Positions 26,901-36,004 of a DNA stretch of 64,000 bases are shown here, piece after piece. The DNA comes from Allomuricauda sp. TY007. Its GTDB lineage: Bacteria; Bacteroidota; Bacteroidia; Flavobacteriales; Flavobacteriaceae. The notes under the pieces were generated by a model. It was not told where the DNA came from. It saw only the letters and a program-made list of their open reading frames with translations, and searched no databases. The translations under genes and the position numbers were made by a program. The DNA lies in NCBI RefSeq assembly GCF_010468565.1, contig NZ_WUEG01000006.1, positions 62,001 to 126,000 of the forward strand, given 5' to 3'. Each line of letters starts with the position of its first letter. Position 1 is the stretch's first letter.

Positions 26901-26975
26901 AAAATCCTGTGCAAATGTGGTACAGGTAAGTAAAAATGAAAAAAGAAAATAAAAAGAACGTTGTTTTAAGGTCAT
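23961..26975 (-). CDS. secreted Asp-box (BNR/VPS10-like) beta-propeller protein
   Basis: 1004 residues, signal peptide ending TTFAQ. About eleven Asp-box repeats of the S/T-x-D-x-G-x-T-W type are visible (SIDAGTTWEHI, TTDGGKTWEKV, SADGGKTWKRM, TKDGGETWKNV and others), forming two sortilin/VPS10-like propellers over residues ~20-730. A ~270-residue C-terminal part contains beta segments and a final coiled-coil-like helix (KVEEKIKELEKNK). Such proteins are common in marine Bacteroidota and may be glycosidases or binding proteins; catalytic residues cannot be named. A TAGATTTG box (27003-27010, minus) lies ~28 bp upstream. Confidence 0.88.
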   Translation of the reverse strand: MTLKQRSFYFLFSFLLTCTTFAQDFEALQYRTIGPARGGRVTTVTGTPMLPGTFYFGATGAGVWKTDDYGTTWNNVSDGYFKTPSIGAIEVAANDPNIVYVGTGSDGIRSNIISGKGMYKSIDAGTTWEHIGLENAGQIGAVEIDPTNSNIVWVAAIGNAFKPNEERGIFKTTDGGKTWEKVLYVSDETGFADLELLPGNPNVVYAAAWKARRTPWTIDSGGKNSEGGIYKSINGGKDWEKLENGLPEGLIGKIDLAVSPIDSRILYAVIEAPGEDRGLYKSVDQGKSFTHVSDDVRLVNRPFYYTNIELDPTNPDIVYSNANPLIKSADGGKTWKRMSVPHGDNHDIWLNPDNPDLLIQCNDGGANVSHNGGETWSTQYNQPTAEIYQVAVDDQYPYWVYGAQQDNTTLAIPSRSPKATTTPNESIMMNVGGCETGPVIPMPGNHYIVYNNCKGRFSVYSKKTGQSREYSIGASNIYGHNPKDLKYRFQRVAPIHVSPFDSEVVYMGSQYLHRTNNGGKNWEIISPDLTANEPDKQVISGNPITRDITGEEYYSTLYSIRESKISQGIIWTGSNDGVISITKDGGETWKNVTPKKMPKGGRVESVEPSQFNPAKAYIAVDRHLLGDTTPYLYKTDDYGESWELISTESNGIPSDYTTRVLREDPVREGLLYAGTEFGMFVSFDDGGTWKKFQQNLPVTPITDITLFRGDLILSTMGRGFWILDKVTTLQDENITQLGDTPVLFKPDNTYRYQTPRGGGDFPEYPSTSLIIDYYLPSDIKEGVSLQIMDAQGKEVATIVSDSTKLKSTTEKVEDMSLSMTFVYMDEKLETKKGINRFEWNLQQKGAWAKNKKRRYKNGPMVLPGKYTAKLTIGNQSFEKPFEILMDPRLEEEGVSLSDMKEQQELQFKVINLLSEARQLQDKVEEKIKELEKNKVGEAALKPYKDALKQLKNDEGAYPEVVMVAQISYLYYILSSADKAPGQEEKDSYQELLAQFNELKQKVDL

Positions 26976-27281
26976 GAGTTAGTAGAATAGTTGGTTTCCT
27001 CCCAAATCTACTAAATACCTAGCCAATCTAAAATTGAATTGACATGGAATCATTGTTTTTAATGGAGCGGAAGGATTTGTCTATTCATTCTTATGGAAAA
27101 AAGAAGGATTCTTCTTAATGCATTTATAATACCACGCCCTCCCTTAATCTCTATAAAGGAGGGAAACTTCTCCCCAATGTGGGGGCCTGAGAAAAAATCA
27201 TCCATAAAATTTATAGAAACTAAAGTAACTGCAATACTATCTTACTACTGACCGGTAGCAATTCGGAATTGACAATTCAGC
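26976..27281. other. spacer with promoter box and imperfect hairpins
   Basis: No gene seen. TAGATTTG (27003-27010, minus strand) is an exact -7 box for the propeller gene. An imperfect hairpin CCCTCCCTT / AAGGAGGG (27137-27163) and CCCC-N5-GGGG (around 27172-27185) follow each other and may end transcription of the dehydrogenase gene to the right. Confidence 0.4.
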
Positions 27282-28343
27282 CTATAACATCACCGTCTTC
27301 CCCGTTTTAACAGATTCATCCGCAGCCAGCACAATCTTAAGACTGTTGACGGCATCATTTAAATGATGGGTCAGGTCGCGGTTATTTACAATGGCGTCCA
27401 ACAGGTATTTTTGTTCCAGTAAACAAAGCCCGTCATGGTCGGGTTCATCCGTTGTGCTGATAATTTCATCTTTTTTGGTAAAATTGCCATTGGTATCGAG
27501 CTCACTATGGTGCAACTTTAAACTTCCCGTTTTGGTATGTCCTTCAATATCTTCAGATGCACCTTTATCAGCATCACTAATGGATACACAACCTTTTGGG
27601 CCAATAACATCCTTGATAAAAAATGCGGTTTCGCTCATCATGGGGCCCCAACCTGCTTCGTACCAACCCACGGAGCCGTCTTCAAATCGTACCTGTAGCT
27701 GGCCGTAATTGTACATTTTGGAATCCACTTCATCAGACAAATGGGCACCAATGGCAGAAACGCTAATGGGTTTGGAGCGCGTCATGGAACACATCACATC
27801 CACATAATGTACGCCACAGTCCACAATGGGCGACATGGATTGCATCAACTGTTTGTGGGTGTACCATTGTTCCCCCGAGCTTTGTTGGTTCAGGTTCATT
27901 CGCATCACCAGGGGTTTGCCCAAGGTCTGCGCCATTTCTGTAAACTTGGTCCAGGTAGGGTGTACGCGCAAAATATAGCCCACAACCATTTTGCGATTCT
28001 GCTTTTGGGAAAGATCGACCAGTGCTTGTGCTTCTTCCACTGTCAAAGCCAACGGTTTTTCTACGAAAACATGGGCATTGGCCTCAAGCGCCATTTTAAC
28101 ATAATTGTAATGTGTGTCCGGGTATGTGTTTATGGAAACCACATCGGCTCGGGTCGTTTTTAATGCTTCGGCATAATCCGAAAAAGTAGGTGCTCCATCC
28201 AATTCTTTGGAAAGGCGTTCCCTACTTTTGGTACCACGACTTACCAATCCCACTATTTCAAATCCATCTAGCTGGTGATAGGCACGGGCATGGGAAGTTC
28301 CCATATTACCGCATCCGACCACTAAGGTTTTTAATTGTTTCAT
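27282..28343 (-). CDS. Gfo/Idh/MocA-family NAD(P)-dependent oxidoreductase
   Basis: 353 residues. N-terminal Rossmann fold with GCGNMGTSHARAY, then VEKPLAL carrying the EKP signature, and a C-terminal alpha/beta substrate domain with DCGVHYVDVM. It oxidises or reduces a sugar or cyclitol; substrate not evident. It is a single gene with a near -7 TATCTTTA upstream. Confidence 0.9.
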   Translation of the reverse strand: MKQLKTLVVGCGNMGTSHARAYHQLDGFEIVGLVSRGTKSRERLSKELDGAPTFSDYAEALKTTRADVVSINTYPDTHYNYVKMALEANAHVFVEKPLALTVEEAQALVDLSQKQNRKMVVGYILRVHPTWTKFTEMAQTLGKPLVMRMNLNQQSSGEQWYTHKQLMQSMSPIVDCGVHYVDVMCSMTRSKPISVSAIGAHLSDEVDSKMYNYGQLQVRFEDGSVGWYEAGWGPMMSETAFFIKDVIGPKGCVSISDADKGASEDIEGHTKTGSLKLHHSELDTNGNFTKKDEIISTTDEPDHDGLCLLEQKYLLDAIVNNRDLTHHLNDAVNSLKIVLAADESVKTGKTVML

Positions 28344-28518
28344 TACTTGGTTAATTTAGCTTTAAAGATAAGGGTTGTCTGATTTTTTGAACGGATTTGG
28401 AAGGAGATATTCCCTTAAAGCATCGATAATCTCAAACTACAACGTTGGATATGTTTTCTTATGATTAAACCTTTCTTAAAAGCTTTACTGATCCGTTGGG
28501 TATGCCTAATTTTGCCGA

Positions 28519-29733
28519 ATGCAAAAGTTAAATCAAAAACCCAACTTTGAGTTTGTGGCCATGATGGCCGCTTTGATGTCTATTGTAGCCTTGGCCATTG
28601 ACGCTATCTTGCCAGCAATTTCCAACATTGGGACTGCCATTAATAGCACCGACCCTACGGATAATCAATTGTTGGTAACCATGATTTTCTTGGGACTGGG
28701 CGTGGGGCAATTGTTCTTTGGCCCTATATCCGACAGTTTTGGACGTAAGCCAGTGGTTTATATGGGTTTCACCATCTTTTTGATTGCAAGTATCATCTGT
28801 TTGTATGCCCCATCTTTGGAAGTAATGGTCGTAGGAAGGATTTTACAGGGAATTGGATTGTCCGCACCCCGAACCATCTCCATCTCCATTATTCGGGATA
28901 CATACGAGGGCGATTATATGGCCAAAATAATGTCCTTTGTCACCGCTTTTTTTATTTTGGTGCCAGTTGTGGCCCCCGCAGTGGGTAAACTGATTTTGGA
29001 CGCAGCAGGTTGGCAAGCCATTTTTTATGTGCAAATGTTTTTTGTACTTGTGATTGCCGTGTGGTTTTGGAAACGACAAAGAGAGACCCTGCACCCAGAA
29101 TATAAAATCCCCTTTACGAGGCACGTTTTTATTGATGGTGTAAAGGAGTTTATAAAATATAAAGAGACAGTTGCCTTTACCTTGACATCTGGTTTGGTAA
29201 CGGGAGCATTTTTGGTGTATTTGAGTTCTGCCCAGCATATATTCGAAGATCAATATGCCTTAAAAGAAATATTCCCGTACATTTTTGCAGGCCTTGCGGT
29301 TTCTATTGGACTTTCCACATTTTTGAATGGAACCTTGGTAATGCGTTTTGGTATAAGAAGGTTGTCCTTAATGGCAACCATTGTATTTTGCGTTGTAGCA
29401 CTGACCTACGCCATTGCTTTTCTCAACGCCCCCAATCCAAGCATTTATATTTTGGTCGGATTTTTATCCGTTCAGTTTTTCTGTCTAGGATTTATGTGGG
29501 GAAATTTCCGTTCCATCGCCATGGAGCCTATCGGTCATATCGCCGGAATTGGAGCAGCCATTAATGGGTTTGTGTCGACATTGCTATCCATTCCCATTGC
29601 AACCTTTATCGGAGAATTTGTAAAAGATACAGTTTGGCCCCTTTTTGCAGGTTTGGCCATTTGTGGACTGTGTGCTTTGACTATTTTTCTTTTGGTGAAT
29701 AAACCCAAAAGAAAACGTTTGGCAACGACTTAG
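28519..29733 (+). CDS. Bcr/CflA-type MFS multidrug efflux transporter
   Basis: 404 residues with about 12 hydrophobic helices. The loop 2-3 motif DSFGRKPVVYMG and the GRILQGIGLSAPRTIS motif C-like segment mark a drug:H+ antiporter of the Bcr/CflA group. Located in the inner membrane. Its stop codon overlaps that of anmK on the other strand by 4 bp. Confidence 0.88.
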   Translation: MQKLNQKPNFEFVAMMAALMSIVALAIDAILPAISNIGTAINSTDPTDNQLLVTMIFLGLGVGQLFFGPISDSFGRKPVVYMGFTIFLIASIICLYAPSLEVMVVGRILQGIGLSAPRTISISIIRDTYEGDYMAKIMSFVTAFFILVPVVAPAVGKLILDAAGWQAIFYVQMFFVLVIAVWFWKRQRETLHPEYKIPFTRHVFIDGVKEFIKYKETVAFTLTSGLVTGAFLVYLSSAQHIFEDQYALKEIFPYIFAGLAVSIGLSTFLNGTLVMRFGIRRLSLMATIVFCVVALTYAIAFLNAPNPSIYILVGFLSVQFFCLGFMWGNFRSIAMEPIGHIAGIGAAINGFVSTLLSIPIATFIGEFVKDTVWPLFAGLAICGLCALTIFLLVNKPKRKRLATT

Positions 29734-30818
29734 CTTTCTTTGGGAAAAAATACCTCGCCACTACACGAATCGGAAGTGGCACCAGTAACGGATTTCAACA
29801 CGTTGGTTTTTCCTTCCAAGCGGAGTACGCCCATTAATGCAAAGACCAAAGCCTCTTTGTAAGCAATCAACGTTTTGTTGGGAACTACAACCTCAATATT
29901 GGCACCCAGTTTAATTTGGAGCGTATCCATAAAGAATTGATTGAGCGTACCCCCTCCCGTAGCCAACAGTTTGTTGGTGGATTTGCCATTGTTCTTGTGT
30001 TTTAGGGCGGCAAATGCGATCTGTTCGCAATTATGATGGATGAACGTATGCAATAAATCCGCGTTGGAAATCTCGGAAGCCTCGATCAATGGGACAATCT
30101 CCGAGGTAAACCATTCATATCCTGTGGATTTTGGGTAAGGTAGACTATAATAAGGTAAACTGTTTAATTTTTGGAGTAGTGAGCGATTTAGCTTTCCCGA
30201 ACGCGCCAATTTACCATCTTCATCATAGGCCAATCCCATTTTATGGGTAATGTAATTCAGAGGCATATTCGCCAATCCGATGTCGTAAGCAATGCGTTCG
30301 CCATCTTTTTCAAAAGAAATATTGCTGATGCCTCCCAAATTCAAACAAAAATCGTATTCATGGAACAGCAATTTATCGCCAATGGGCACCAAGGGAGCGC
30401 CTTGTCCCTTTAGGGACACATCCTTGGTCCTGAAATCGCAGACCACTTGTTTGCCGGATGTATTGGCCAATAGCTGTCCATCGCCCAATTGAAACGTAAC
30501 ACCATCTTCTGGTCGGTGGTGCGAAGTGTGCCCATGACTGGCAATAAAATCGACCTCTTCGCCCAATTCATCCATAAACAATTTGGATTGCTGTCCCAAC
30601 CAAATACCATAATCCTTGTGCAGTTGCTCGTGCTCTTCTTCGGAAAGATGAATTGCGTTTTTGAGGTATTCCCGCATTTCATTGGAATAATCGACCTCAG
30701 CAGTTTCTTTTATGGAAAAGCTCCATTTTCCATCTTCTATCCAAATATGGCAATAAGCAATGTCCAACCCATCGAGAGAGGTTCCGGACATCAATCCCAA
30801 GACTTTATAAACATTCAT
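29730..30818 (-). CDS. anmK: anhydro-N-acetylmuramic acid kinase
   Basis: 362 residues. LMSGTSLDGLDIA at the N-terminus is the ATP-phosphate motif of AnmK, and LNLGGISNIS plus LATGGGTLNQFFM complete the ASKHA fold. It opens and phosphorylates 1,6-anhydroMurNAc to MurNAc-6-P. It overlaps nagZ by 4 bp (ATGA), so translation is coupled, and provides the substrate for MurQ encoded about 6 kb away. Confidence 0.95.
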   Translation of the reverse strand: MNVYKVLGLMSGTSLDGLDIAYCHIWIEDGKWSFSIKETAEVDYSNEMREYLKNAIHLSEEEHEQLHKDYGIWLGQQSKLFMDELGEEVDFIASHGHTSHHRPEDGVTFQLGDGQLLANTSGKQVVCDFRTKDVSLKGQGAPLVPIGDKLLFHEYDFCLNLGGISNISFEKDGERIAYDIGLANMPLNYITHKMGLAYDEDGKLARSGKLNRSLLQKLNSLPYYSLPYPKSTGYEWFTSEIVPLIEASEISNADLLHTFIHHNCEQIAFAALKHKNNGKSTNKLLATGGGTLNQFFMDTLQIKLGANIEVVVPNKTLIAYKEALVFALMGVLRLEGKTNVLKSVTGATSDSCSGEVFFPKES

Positions 30819-32401
30819 GGCTGAAAGGTTTTTAGTTGGATGGGGAGTTTCCCTTTAGCTTCAATTTTATCGCAAAAGTGCTCAAAAGCAACTTCTTGAA
30901 ATTCCAGAAAATCTTGATACACCAATACGGCATTGGATGATGGCTTCAATTTTAAAATATCCAGTACGTACGGATTTCCAAAAAGATAGATTAAGGTATT
31001 TTTCTTCTCCACCAATTTATGGATAGTGGTCAACGTACTTTCATCAAAACCAAATTGGTTTTTGGGTTTTACGGCTGGAGGGAAAATGCTCAGCAATACA
31101 TTTTGATCGTTGGAATTTAGGGCCGTATCCAAATCAACCTCCTTTGAACCAAAATTGGATGAAATTTGTTCCGAAAAGCTATTTTCCTTGCCAGAATTCA
31201 CAGAAACATTCAAGAAGTTTGAAGATTTTATTTCCTCTACGGTTGATTCATTTCCATACAATTCCGTGATGCTTTGTGCTGCAATTTTGCGGTTTAACTT
31301 GGAGTTTATATCAAAACTAGAATCGTTAGATGGCGCTTTTTCAGAAAACACTTTGTGTTTTAAGTTCCAGACTCTTTCAAAACTTTCTTGGATTCGTTCC
31401 TCTGAAGCACTTGCCAATATCCCATCAATGCCCTCGGCCACATTTTCACTAAAACAAAGCACGTCCATACCTGCATTAAAAGCAGCTTTTTCCAAGGCTC
31501 CTTTTTGAGGAAATTTTTTGGACACCGCATGCATGTTCAACGCATCAGAAATTACAACTCCATCAAAACCCAATTGTTTTCTGAGCAGATCCGATATGAT
31601 TTTGGAAGAAGTAGTAGATGGATTTTCAGCATCCAACTGAGGTAGGAGCAAATGGCCTACCATCACAGAGTCCACCCCTGATTCAATTCCCTTTTTGAAG
31701 GGATAAAGCTCATTTTCCATCAATTCTTCCAGCGATTTGTCGATTACAGGTAGCCCTAAATGTGAATCTGTTGCCGTATCACCATGACCGGGAAAGTGTT
31801 TGATGGAGTTTAGGGTTCCACTCTTGGCCATTCCTTTTAGGAATGCTTCCGCTTTATGGAATACACTATTTCTATCATCCCCAAAAGAACGATACCCGAT
31901 TACGGGATTTTCAGGATTATTGTTGATATCGACCACCGGGGCCAAATTCCATTGTATCCCGGCTTGTCTGCAATCGTTTCCAATAGCTTCGCCTACTTTA
32001 TAAATTAGGTCATTATTGTCGGTCAAAGCGCCCAAAGTAATGGCATAAGGGTATTGTGGTGTGTTTTCAATACGCATAGCAAGTCCCCACTCGGCATCAA
32101 TGGCAACAAGCAAAGGTACGCTGGCAGCTTTTTGATACCGTGCAATAAGCTCCAACAAACGGTCGTAGCTTTTTTCGTTATGAGTCACCTTTTTCTTTCC
32201 TTCAAAATTGGTGGCCGCACTGGCCCTGCTGTGAAAAAAACAGATAGAACCGATATGATGTTCCTTGATGAGCTTCTCCATTTTTCGCACCTCATCTTCG
32301 GTATCGTTGATAAAAACAGCGGGCATAAACAATTGTCCCACTTTTTGTTTTAAAGTCAGTGTGTTTTTTGGAAGTGTGTAGGCTTGTTGGGTTTTAGTCA
32401 T
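30815..32401 (-). CDS. nagZ: beta-N-acetylhexosaminidase, GH3
   Basis: 528 residues. The GH3 N-terminal barrel has the NagZ signature KHFPGHGDTATDSHLGLP with its catalytic His/Asp loop, and the nucleophile Asp in VVISDALNMHAV. A C-terminal domain (~375-528) absent from the ~340-residue E. coli NagZ resembles the GH3 C-terminal sandwich but is divergent. No signal peptide is seen, so it cleaves GlcNAc-anhydroMurNAc in the cytoplasm. Sits 6 bp after ampG and overlaps anmK. Confidence 0.92.
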   Translation of the reverse strand: MTKTQQAYTLPKNTLTLKQKVGQLFMPAVFINDTEDEVRKMEKLIKEHHIGSICFFHSRASAATNFEGKKKVTHNEKSYDRLLELIARYQKAASVPLLVAIDAEWGLAMRIENTPQYPYAITLGALTDNNDLIYKVGEAIGNDCRQAGIQWNLAPVVDINNNPENPVIGYRSFGDDRNSVFHKAEAFLKGMAKSGTLNSIKHFPGHGDTATDSHLGLPVIDKSLEELMENELYPFKKGIESGVDSVMVGHLLLPQLDAENPSTTSSKIISDLLRKQLGFDGVVISDALNMHAVSKKFPQKGALEKAAFNAGMDVLCFSENVAEGIDGILASASEERIQESFERVWNLKHKVFSEKAPSNDSSFDINSKLNRKIAAQSITELYGNESTVEEIKSSNFLNVSVNSGKENSFSEQISSNFGSKEVDLDTALNSNDQNVLLSIFPPAVKPKNQFGFDESTLTTIHKLVEKKNTLIYLFGNPYVLDILKLKPSSNAVLVYQDFLEFQEVAFEHFCDKIEAKGKLPIQLKTFQP

Positions 32402-32407
32402 TGGATT

Positions 32408-33673
32408 CTACTGTTTTTTACCATAATCTGCGGGGTATTTTAAATAGCGAAGCACCAGAAAAGCAGGCAAGGCTGCAATTACCACCCAGATAAAGAAGCC
32501 GTCGTAGCCCAACCATTCTTGAATGTATCCGCTCAGCATTCCGGGCAGCATCATGCCCAAGGCCATTAACCCGGTGGCAATGGCGTAGTGCGATGTTTTG
32601 GAGGCTCCTTCGGCCACATAAATAAGGTACATCATAAAAGCGGCAAAGCCGAAACCATACCCAAATTGTTCAAGCACAACGGTACCGACCACTGCATATA
32701 TGCTGGTGGTTTGTGTTATGGCCAATATAGCATAAAGTGCGTTGGGCAAATTGAGTGCAAGCAACATGGGCAGCATCCATTTTTTAAGGCCGTCCCGGGA
32801 AATCAGGATTCCGCCAAGAATTCCTCCGAGCGACAACATAATTACACCAACAGTACCATAAATGGTACCCACGGCTTCAGTGGAGTACGCCAATCCGCCA
32901 ACTTGTAACTCATCCAGTAAAAAGGGGGATGCCATTTTTACCAATTGTGATTCGCCCAAACGGTATGTTAATATGAACAATAAGGCTACTCCAATTTGAT
33001 GTTTTTTGAAAAAACTGGCAAATACCTCGAAGAATCCTGCTGGTTTATCCTTAGGTTCGGTTGTTGATTCTTCAAACTTTGGGGCGGTAAAAAAGTTGGA
33101 TACCGTTAAAGCAAGCATTAAAATCGCTGCACTGATCATGGTTACGGACCATGCTTTGGTATTGTCCCCGTATTGATTCTCCAAAAAACCTGCAAAAATC
33201 ACTAAAAGCCCTTGCCCCGTAACCATGGCCAATCGGTAAAAAGTACTACGAAGTCCAATAAAGAAGGATTGTTTTTTCTGGGTGAGGCCAATCATATAAT
33301 ACCCATCCGAGGCAATATCATTGGTGGCAGAGGCGAAGGCGGCCATCCAAAAGAATGCTAGCGTTATGATAAAGAACGAATTTGACGGTAAAAAGAGTCC
33401 AATCCCCAAAAATGCCAGGGAAACCACCAATTGCATGCCCAAAAACCATTTTCTTTTCGTGCCATTTAAATCAACAATGGGACTCCACAAGGGTTTGATG
33501 ACCCAAGGGAGGTACAGCCAACTTGTGTACAAGCCTATTTCCGCATTGCCAATGCCCAAACGCTTGTACATGATTACGGAAACCGTTACCACCAAAATGT
33601 AGGGAATCCCTTGGGTGAAATATAAAAAGGGAATCCACAGCCATGCGTTTTTATCTTTCGGAGCTACATTCAT
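32408..33673 (-). CDS. ampG: AmpG-type muropeptide permease (MFS)
   Basis: 421 residues, about 12 transmembrane helices. FYFTQGIPY... and GLYTSWLYLPWVIKPLWSPIVD at the N-terminus and DIASDGYYMIGL are AmpG-family features. Imports GlcNAc-anhydroMurNAc, with or without peptide, across the inner membrane. First gene of the ampG-nagZ-anmK operon, which fits this substrate. Confidence 0.9.
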   Translation of the reverse strand: MNVAPKDKNAWLWIPFLYFTQGIPYILVVTVSVIMYKRLGIGNAEIGLYTSWLYLPWVIKPLWSPIVDLNGTKRKWFLGMQLVVSLAFLGIGLFLPSNSFFIITLAFFWMAAFASATNDIASDGYYMIGLTQKKQSFFIGLRSTFYRLAMVTGQGLLVIFAGFLENQYGDNTKAWSVTMISAAILMLALTVSNFFTAPKFEESTTEPKDKPAGFFEVFASFFKKHQIGVALLFILTYRLGESQLVKMASPFLLDELQVGGLAYSTEAVGTIYGTVGVIMLSLGGILGGILISRDGLKKWMLPMLLALNLPNALYAILAITQTTSIYAVVGTVVLEQFGYGFGFAAFMMYLIYVAEGASKTSHYAIATGLMALGMMLPGMLSGYIQEWLGYDGFFIWVVIAALPAFLVLRYLKYPADYGKKQ

Positions 33674-33802
33674 TGGTTGTGGTTTTAATTTATAGTATTG
33701 GCTTTTATTTGTTGAAATATCGGGAAGTTCAGGCTAATTTGGTAGTATCACTTTAGTTAAGGGTCAAGTTTTTATGTTGTTTTAACGGAGGTACATAAAA
33801 GA

Positions 33803-33837
33803 AAAAGGCCTACGTATGCACTAAATGTAGGCCTTTT
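33803..33837 (-). terminator. terminator after nagB-PIG-L gene
   Basis: 11-bp perfect stem AAAAGGCCTAC / GTAGGCCTTTT, 13-nt loop, followed on the minus strand by TTCTTTTATG after a T run. It ends the transcript of the preceding gene. Confidence 0.8.
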
Positions 33838-33884
33838 CAAGATTAATTAAACAACTAACAACTTAAAATGAAATGTTGTTGTTT

Positions 33885-35822
33885 TTAGAAATGGTACCGT
33901 ACAAAACCTTCCATGGCTTCGTACTCTGCCATTCCAAGTGCATTATATCTATTTGCGGTATCCTTGTTTCTTTGTTCTGCACGTTGCCAGAATTCCCTTT
34001 CGTCGTTCCCAGGGAACATGGCACTATCCTTTTGGGACTGGTGTTTAAATATGGCATTGATTTTTCTATCCATATCTTTTGGTCCAATTGGGACTGCCAT
34101 TTCCATATCCGCAATGTCCCATTCCTGCCAAGCTCCTCTATACAGCCAAACGTAGCAGTTTCTTATCCAGTCCGAGCCTTCGTCCACCAAGCGCTGAATA
34201 GCTTTAAAGATTACATCCAAACAAACCCTGTGTGTTCCATGTGGGTCGGAAAGGTCTCCTGCGGCAAAGATTTGATGTGGTTTTAGCTTGTTCAGCAAAT
34301 CATAGGTTATTTGAACATCTTCGTCGGAAAGGGGTTTCTTTCTAACGGCACCTGTTTCGTAAAATGGCAGGTTCTGAAAATGCGCATTTTCCTCTTTCAC
34401 ACCACAATAGCGGCACGCGGCCAAGGCCTCCCCTTTTCTAATTAGCCCTTTATAATCCTGCACTTCGGGACTATCCAATTCTCCCGGTTTTTTATTGGCC
34501 AAAAACTCACGGACTTCTTTAAACTTCTTTTTAAGCTCCTTGTTGTCTTTTTGCACATCCGTAGCAAAATCGAGGAAACGTATTACTTCATCATCAAAAA
34601 CCGCAATATTGCCCGAGGTTTGATAGGCTACGTGGACATTGTGTCCTTGGTCCACCAATCGCAGTAAAGTACCTCCCATCGAAATTACGTCATCATCGGG
34701 GTGGGGACTAAAAATCAAAGATGTTTTTGGGTGGGGTTGCGCTCTTTCCGGTCTTTGACTGTCATCGGCATTAGGCTTGCCTCCGGGCCATCCAGTAATT
34801 GTGCGTTGTAATTGATTGAATACCGAAAGGTTGATTTGCTCTGCGGAACCGACTTCGGCAATCAGGCTTCCCATACCATATTCATTATAATCTTCGTTGG
34901 TCAATTTTAATATGGCTTTGCCCAGTTTTTCCGAAAGCCAAATTGATGCGGTTTTGATGAGTTTGTCGTCCCAATCGCACTCGGTTACCAACCAAGGTGT
35001 TTTTATTCTTGTTAAATAGGAGGATGCTGCTCCGTCAAGAACAAAATCACAGTTTTTATGATGTTGTAGGAAAGTTGCAGGAACGGATTCCTTTATTTCG
35101 CCCTCAACCGCTTGTTGTACAATGGGTGCTTTTCCTTCTCCCCATGCCATGATTATGATTCTTTTGGCATCCATAATGGTGCCAACGCCCATTGTAACCG
35201 CTCTTCTTGGCACATTTTCCTCGCCGAAGAAATCACTTGCGGCATCAAGGCGTGTAACACGATCCAAACGAACCAAACGGGTTTTACTGTTTAGTGACGA
35301 GCCAGGTTCGTTGAACCCGATATGTCCAGTTCTTCCGATTCCTAGAATCTGGATGTCTATACCTCCGACATTTTTTATTTTCTCTTCATAATCCAAGCAA
35401 TACTTTCTTATTTCATCCTTGGGCAAACTCCCATCTGGAATATGAACGTTATGAGGCTCAATATCAATATGATCAAACAAGTGTTCGTTCATAAAACGAA
35501 CATAACTATGGATGGAGTTTGGGTCCATCGGGAAATATTCGTCCAAATTGAACGTGACAACATTTTTAAAACTCAGTCTACCTTCTTTATAAAACTGAAC
35601 CAAATAGTCGTACACCTTGGTCGGCGTAGAACCTGTTGCCAACCCAAGAACCGCCTTTTTGCCTTCGTCTTGTTTTTGTTTTATCAGACTTGCTATTTCG
35701 TTGGCAACGTACCACGATGCGCTTTGGGCATCTTGATAAATATGGGTGTCAATTTTTTCGAACTTCACGGATTCAGCATCCAGAGGTTCCTTTTTTAATA
35801 CATTATCAGCTAACTCTTGCAT
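33885..35822 (-). CDS. NagB-like domain fused to PIG-L (LmbE) deacetylase domain
   Basis: 645 residues from the ATG at 35822; an upstream ATG (35885) would start ahead of the promoter box at 35854. Residues ~20-290 are NagB-like: LATGSTPT, NLDEYF (D94) and GIGRTGHIGFNEP. In E. coli NagB this reads GNDGH, so the catalytic Asp141 is replaced by Thr165 while His167 and Glu172 remain. Residues ~370-640 are a PIG-L/LmbE metal deacetylase: IFSPHPDDDVISMGG, and GDLSDPHGTHRVC with the second His pair. It may deacetylate GlcNAc-6-P and/or deaminate it; activity of the first domain is doubtful. Confidence 0.88.
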   Translation of the reverse strand: MQELADNVLKKEPLDAESVKFEKIDTHIYQDAQSASWYVANEIASLIKQKQDEGKKAVLGLATGSTPTKVYDYLVQFYKEGRLSFKNVVTFNLDEYFPMDPNSIHSYVRFMNEHLFDHIDIEPHNVHIPDGSLPKDEIRKYCLDYEEKIKNVGGIDIQILGIGRTGHIGFNEPGSSLNSKTRLVRLDRVTRLDAASDFFGEENVPRRAVTMGVGTIMDAKRIIIMAWGEGKAPIVQQAVEGEIKESVPATFLQHHKNCDFVLDGAASSYLTRIKTPWLVTECDWDDKLIKTASIWLSEKLGKAILKLTNEDYNEYGMGSLIAEVGSAEQINLSVFNQLQRTITGWPGGKPNADDSQRPERAQPHPKTSLIFSPHPDDDVISMGGTLLRLVDQGHNVHVAYQTSGNIAVFDDEVIRFLDFATDVQKDNKELKKKFKEVREFLANKKPGELDSPEVQDYKGLIRKGEALAACRYCGVKEENAHFQNLPFYETGAVRKKPLSDEDVQITYDLLNKLKPHQIFAAGDLSDPHGTHRVCLDVIFKAIQRLVDEGSDWIRNCYVWLYRGAWQEWDIADMEMAVPIGPKDMDRKINAIFKHQSQKDSAMFPGNDEREFWQRAEQRNKDTANRYNALGMAEYEAMEGFVRYHF

Positions 35823-35850
35823 GTTTTTATTGATTTTGACCTGTTTATCA

Positions 35851-35906
35851 TTGCAAATATATTCAAAAAAAGCATTAAACAGCAATAAAACGCATTATAT
35901 TTGCAA
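35851..35906. promoter_or_regulatory. mirrored divergent promoters of nagB-PIG-L and the DeoR gene
   Basis: An 11-bp perfect inverted repeat, TTGCAAATATA (35851-35861) and TATATTTGCAA (35896-35906), 34 bp apart. Each arm contains an exact TAnnTTTG -7 box (TATATTTG), one firing left into the nagB-like gene and one right into the DeoR-type regulator. TTTGCA recurs at 35911. The arms probably also serve as sites for the regulator, but this is inference. Confidence 0.55.
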
Positions 35907-36004
35907 TTATTTGCAGTTTTTAAGCAAAATAAACATTATGTTCCCGTAGAAGATATTTTCCGTGATTGTTTTCTACTTTTGAATTCGTATGAAAAGGATA
36001 TCAT

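Noticed and set aside
28507..28514. TAATTTTG as promoter of the MFS exporter
   Set aside because: Exact -7 match, but only 4 bp before the ATG, so transcription would start inside the gene.
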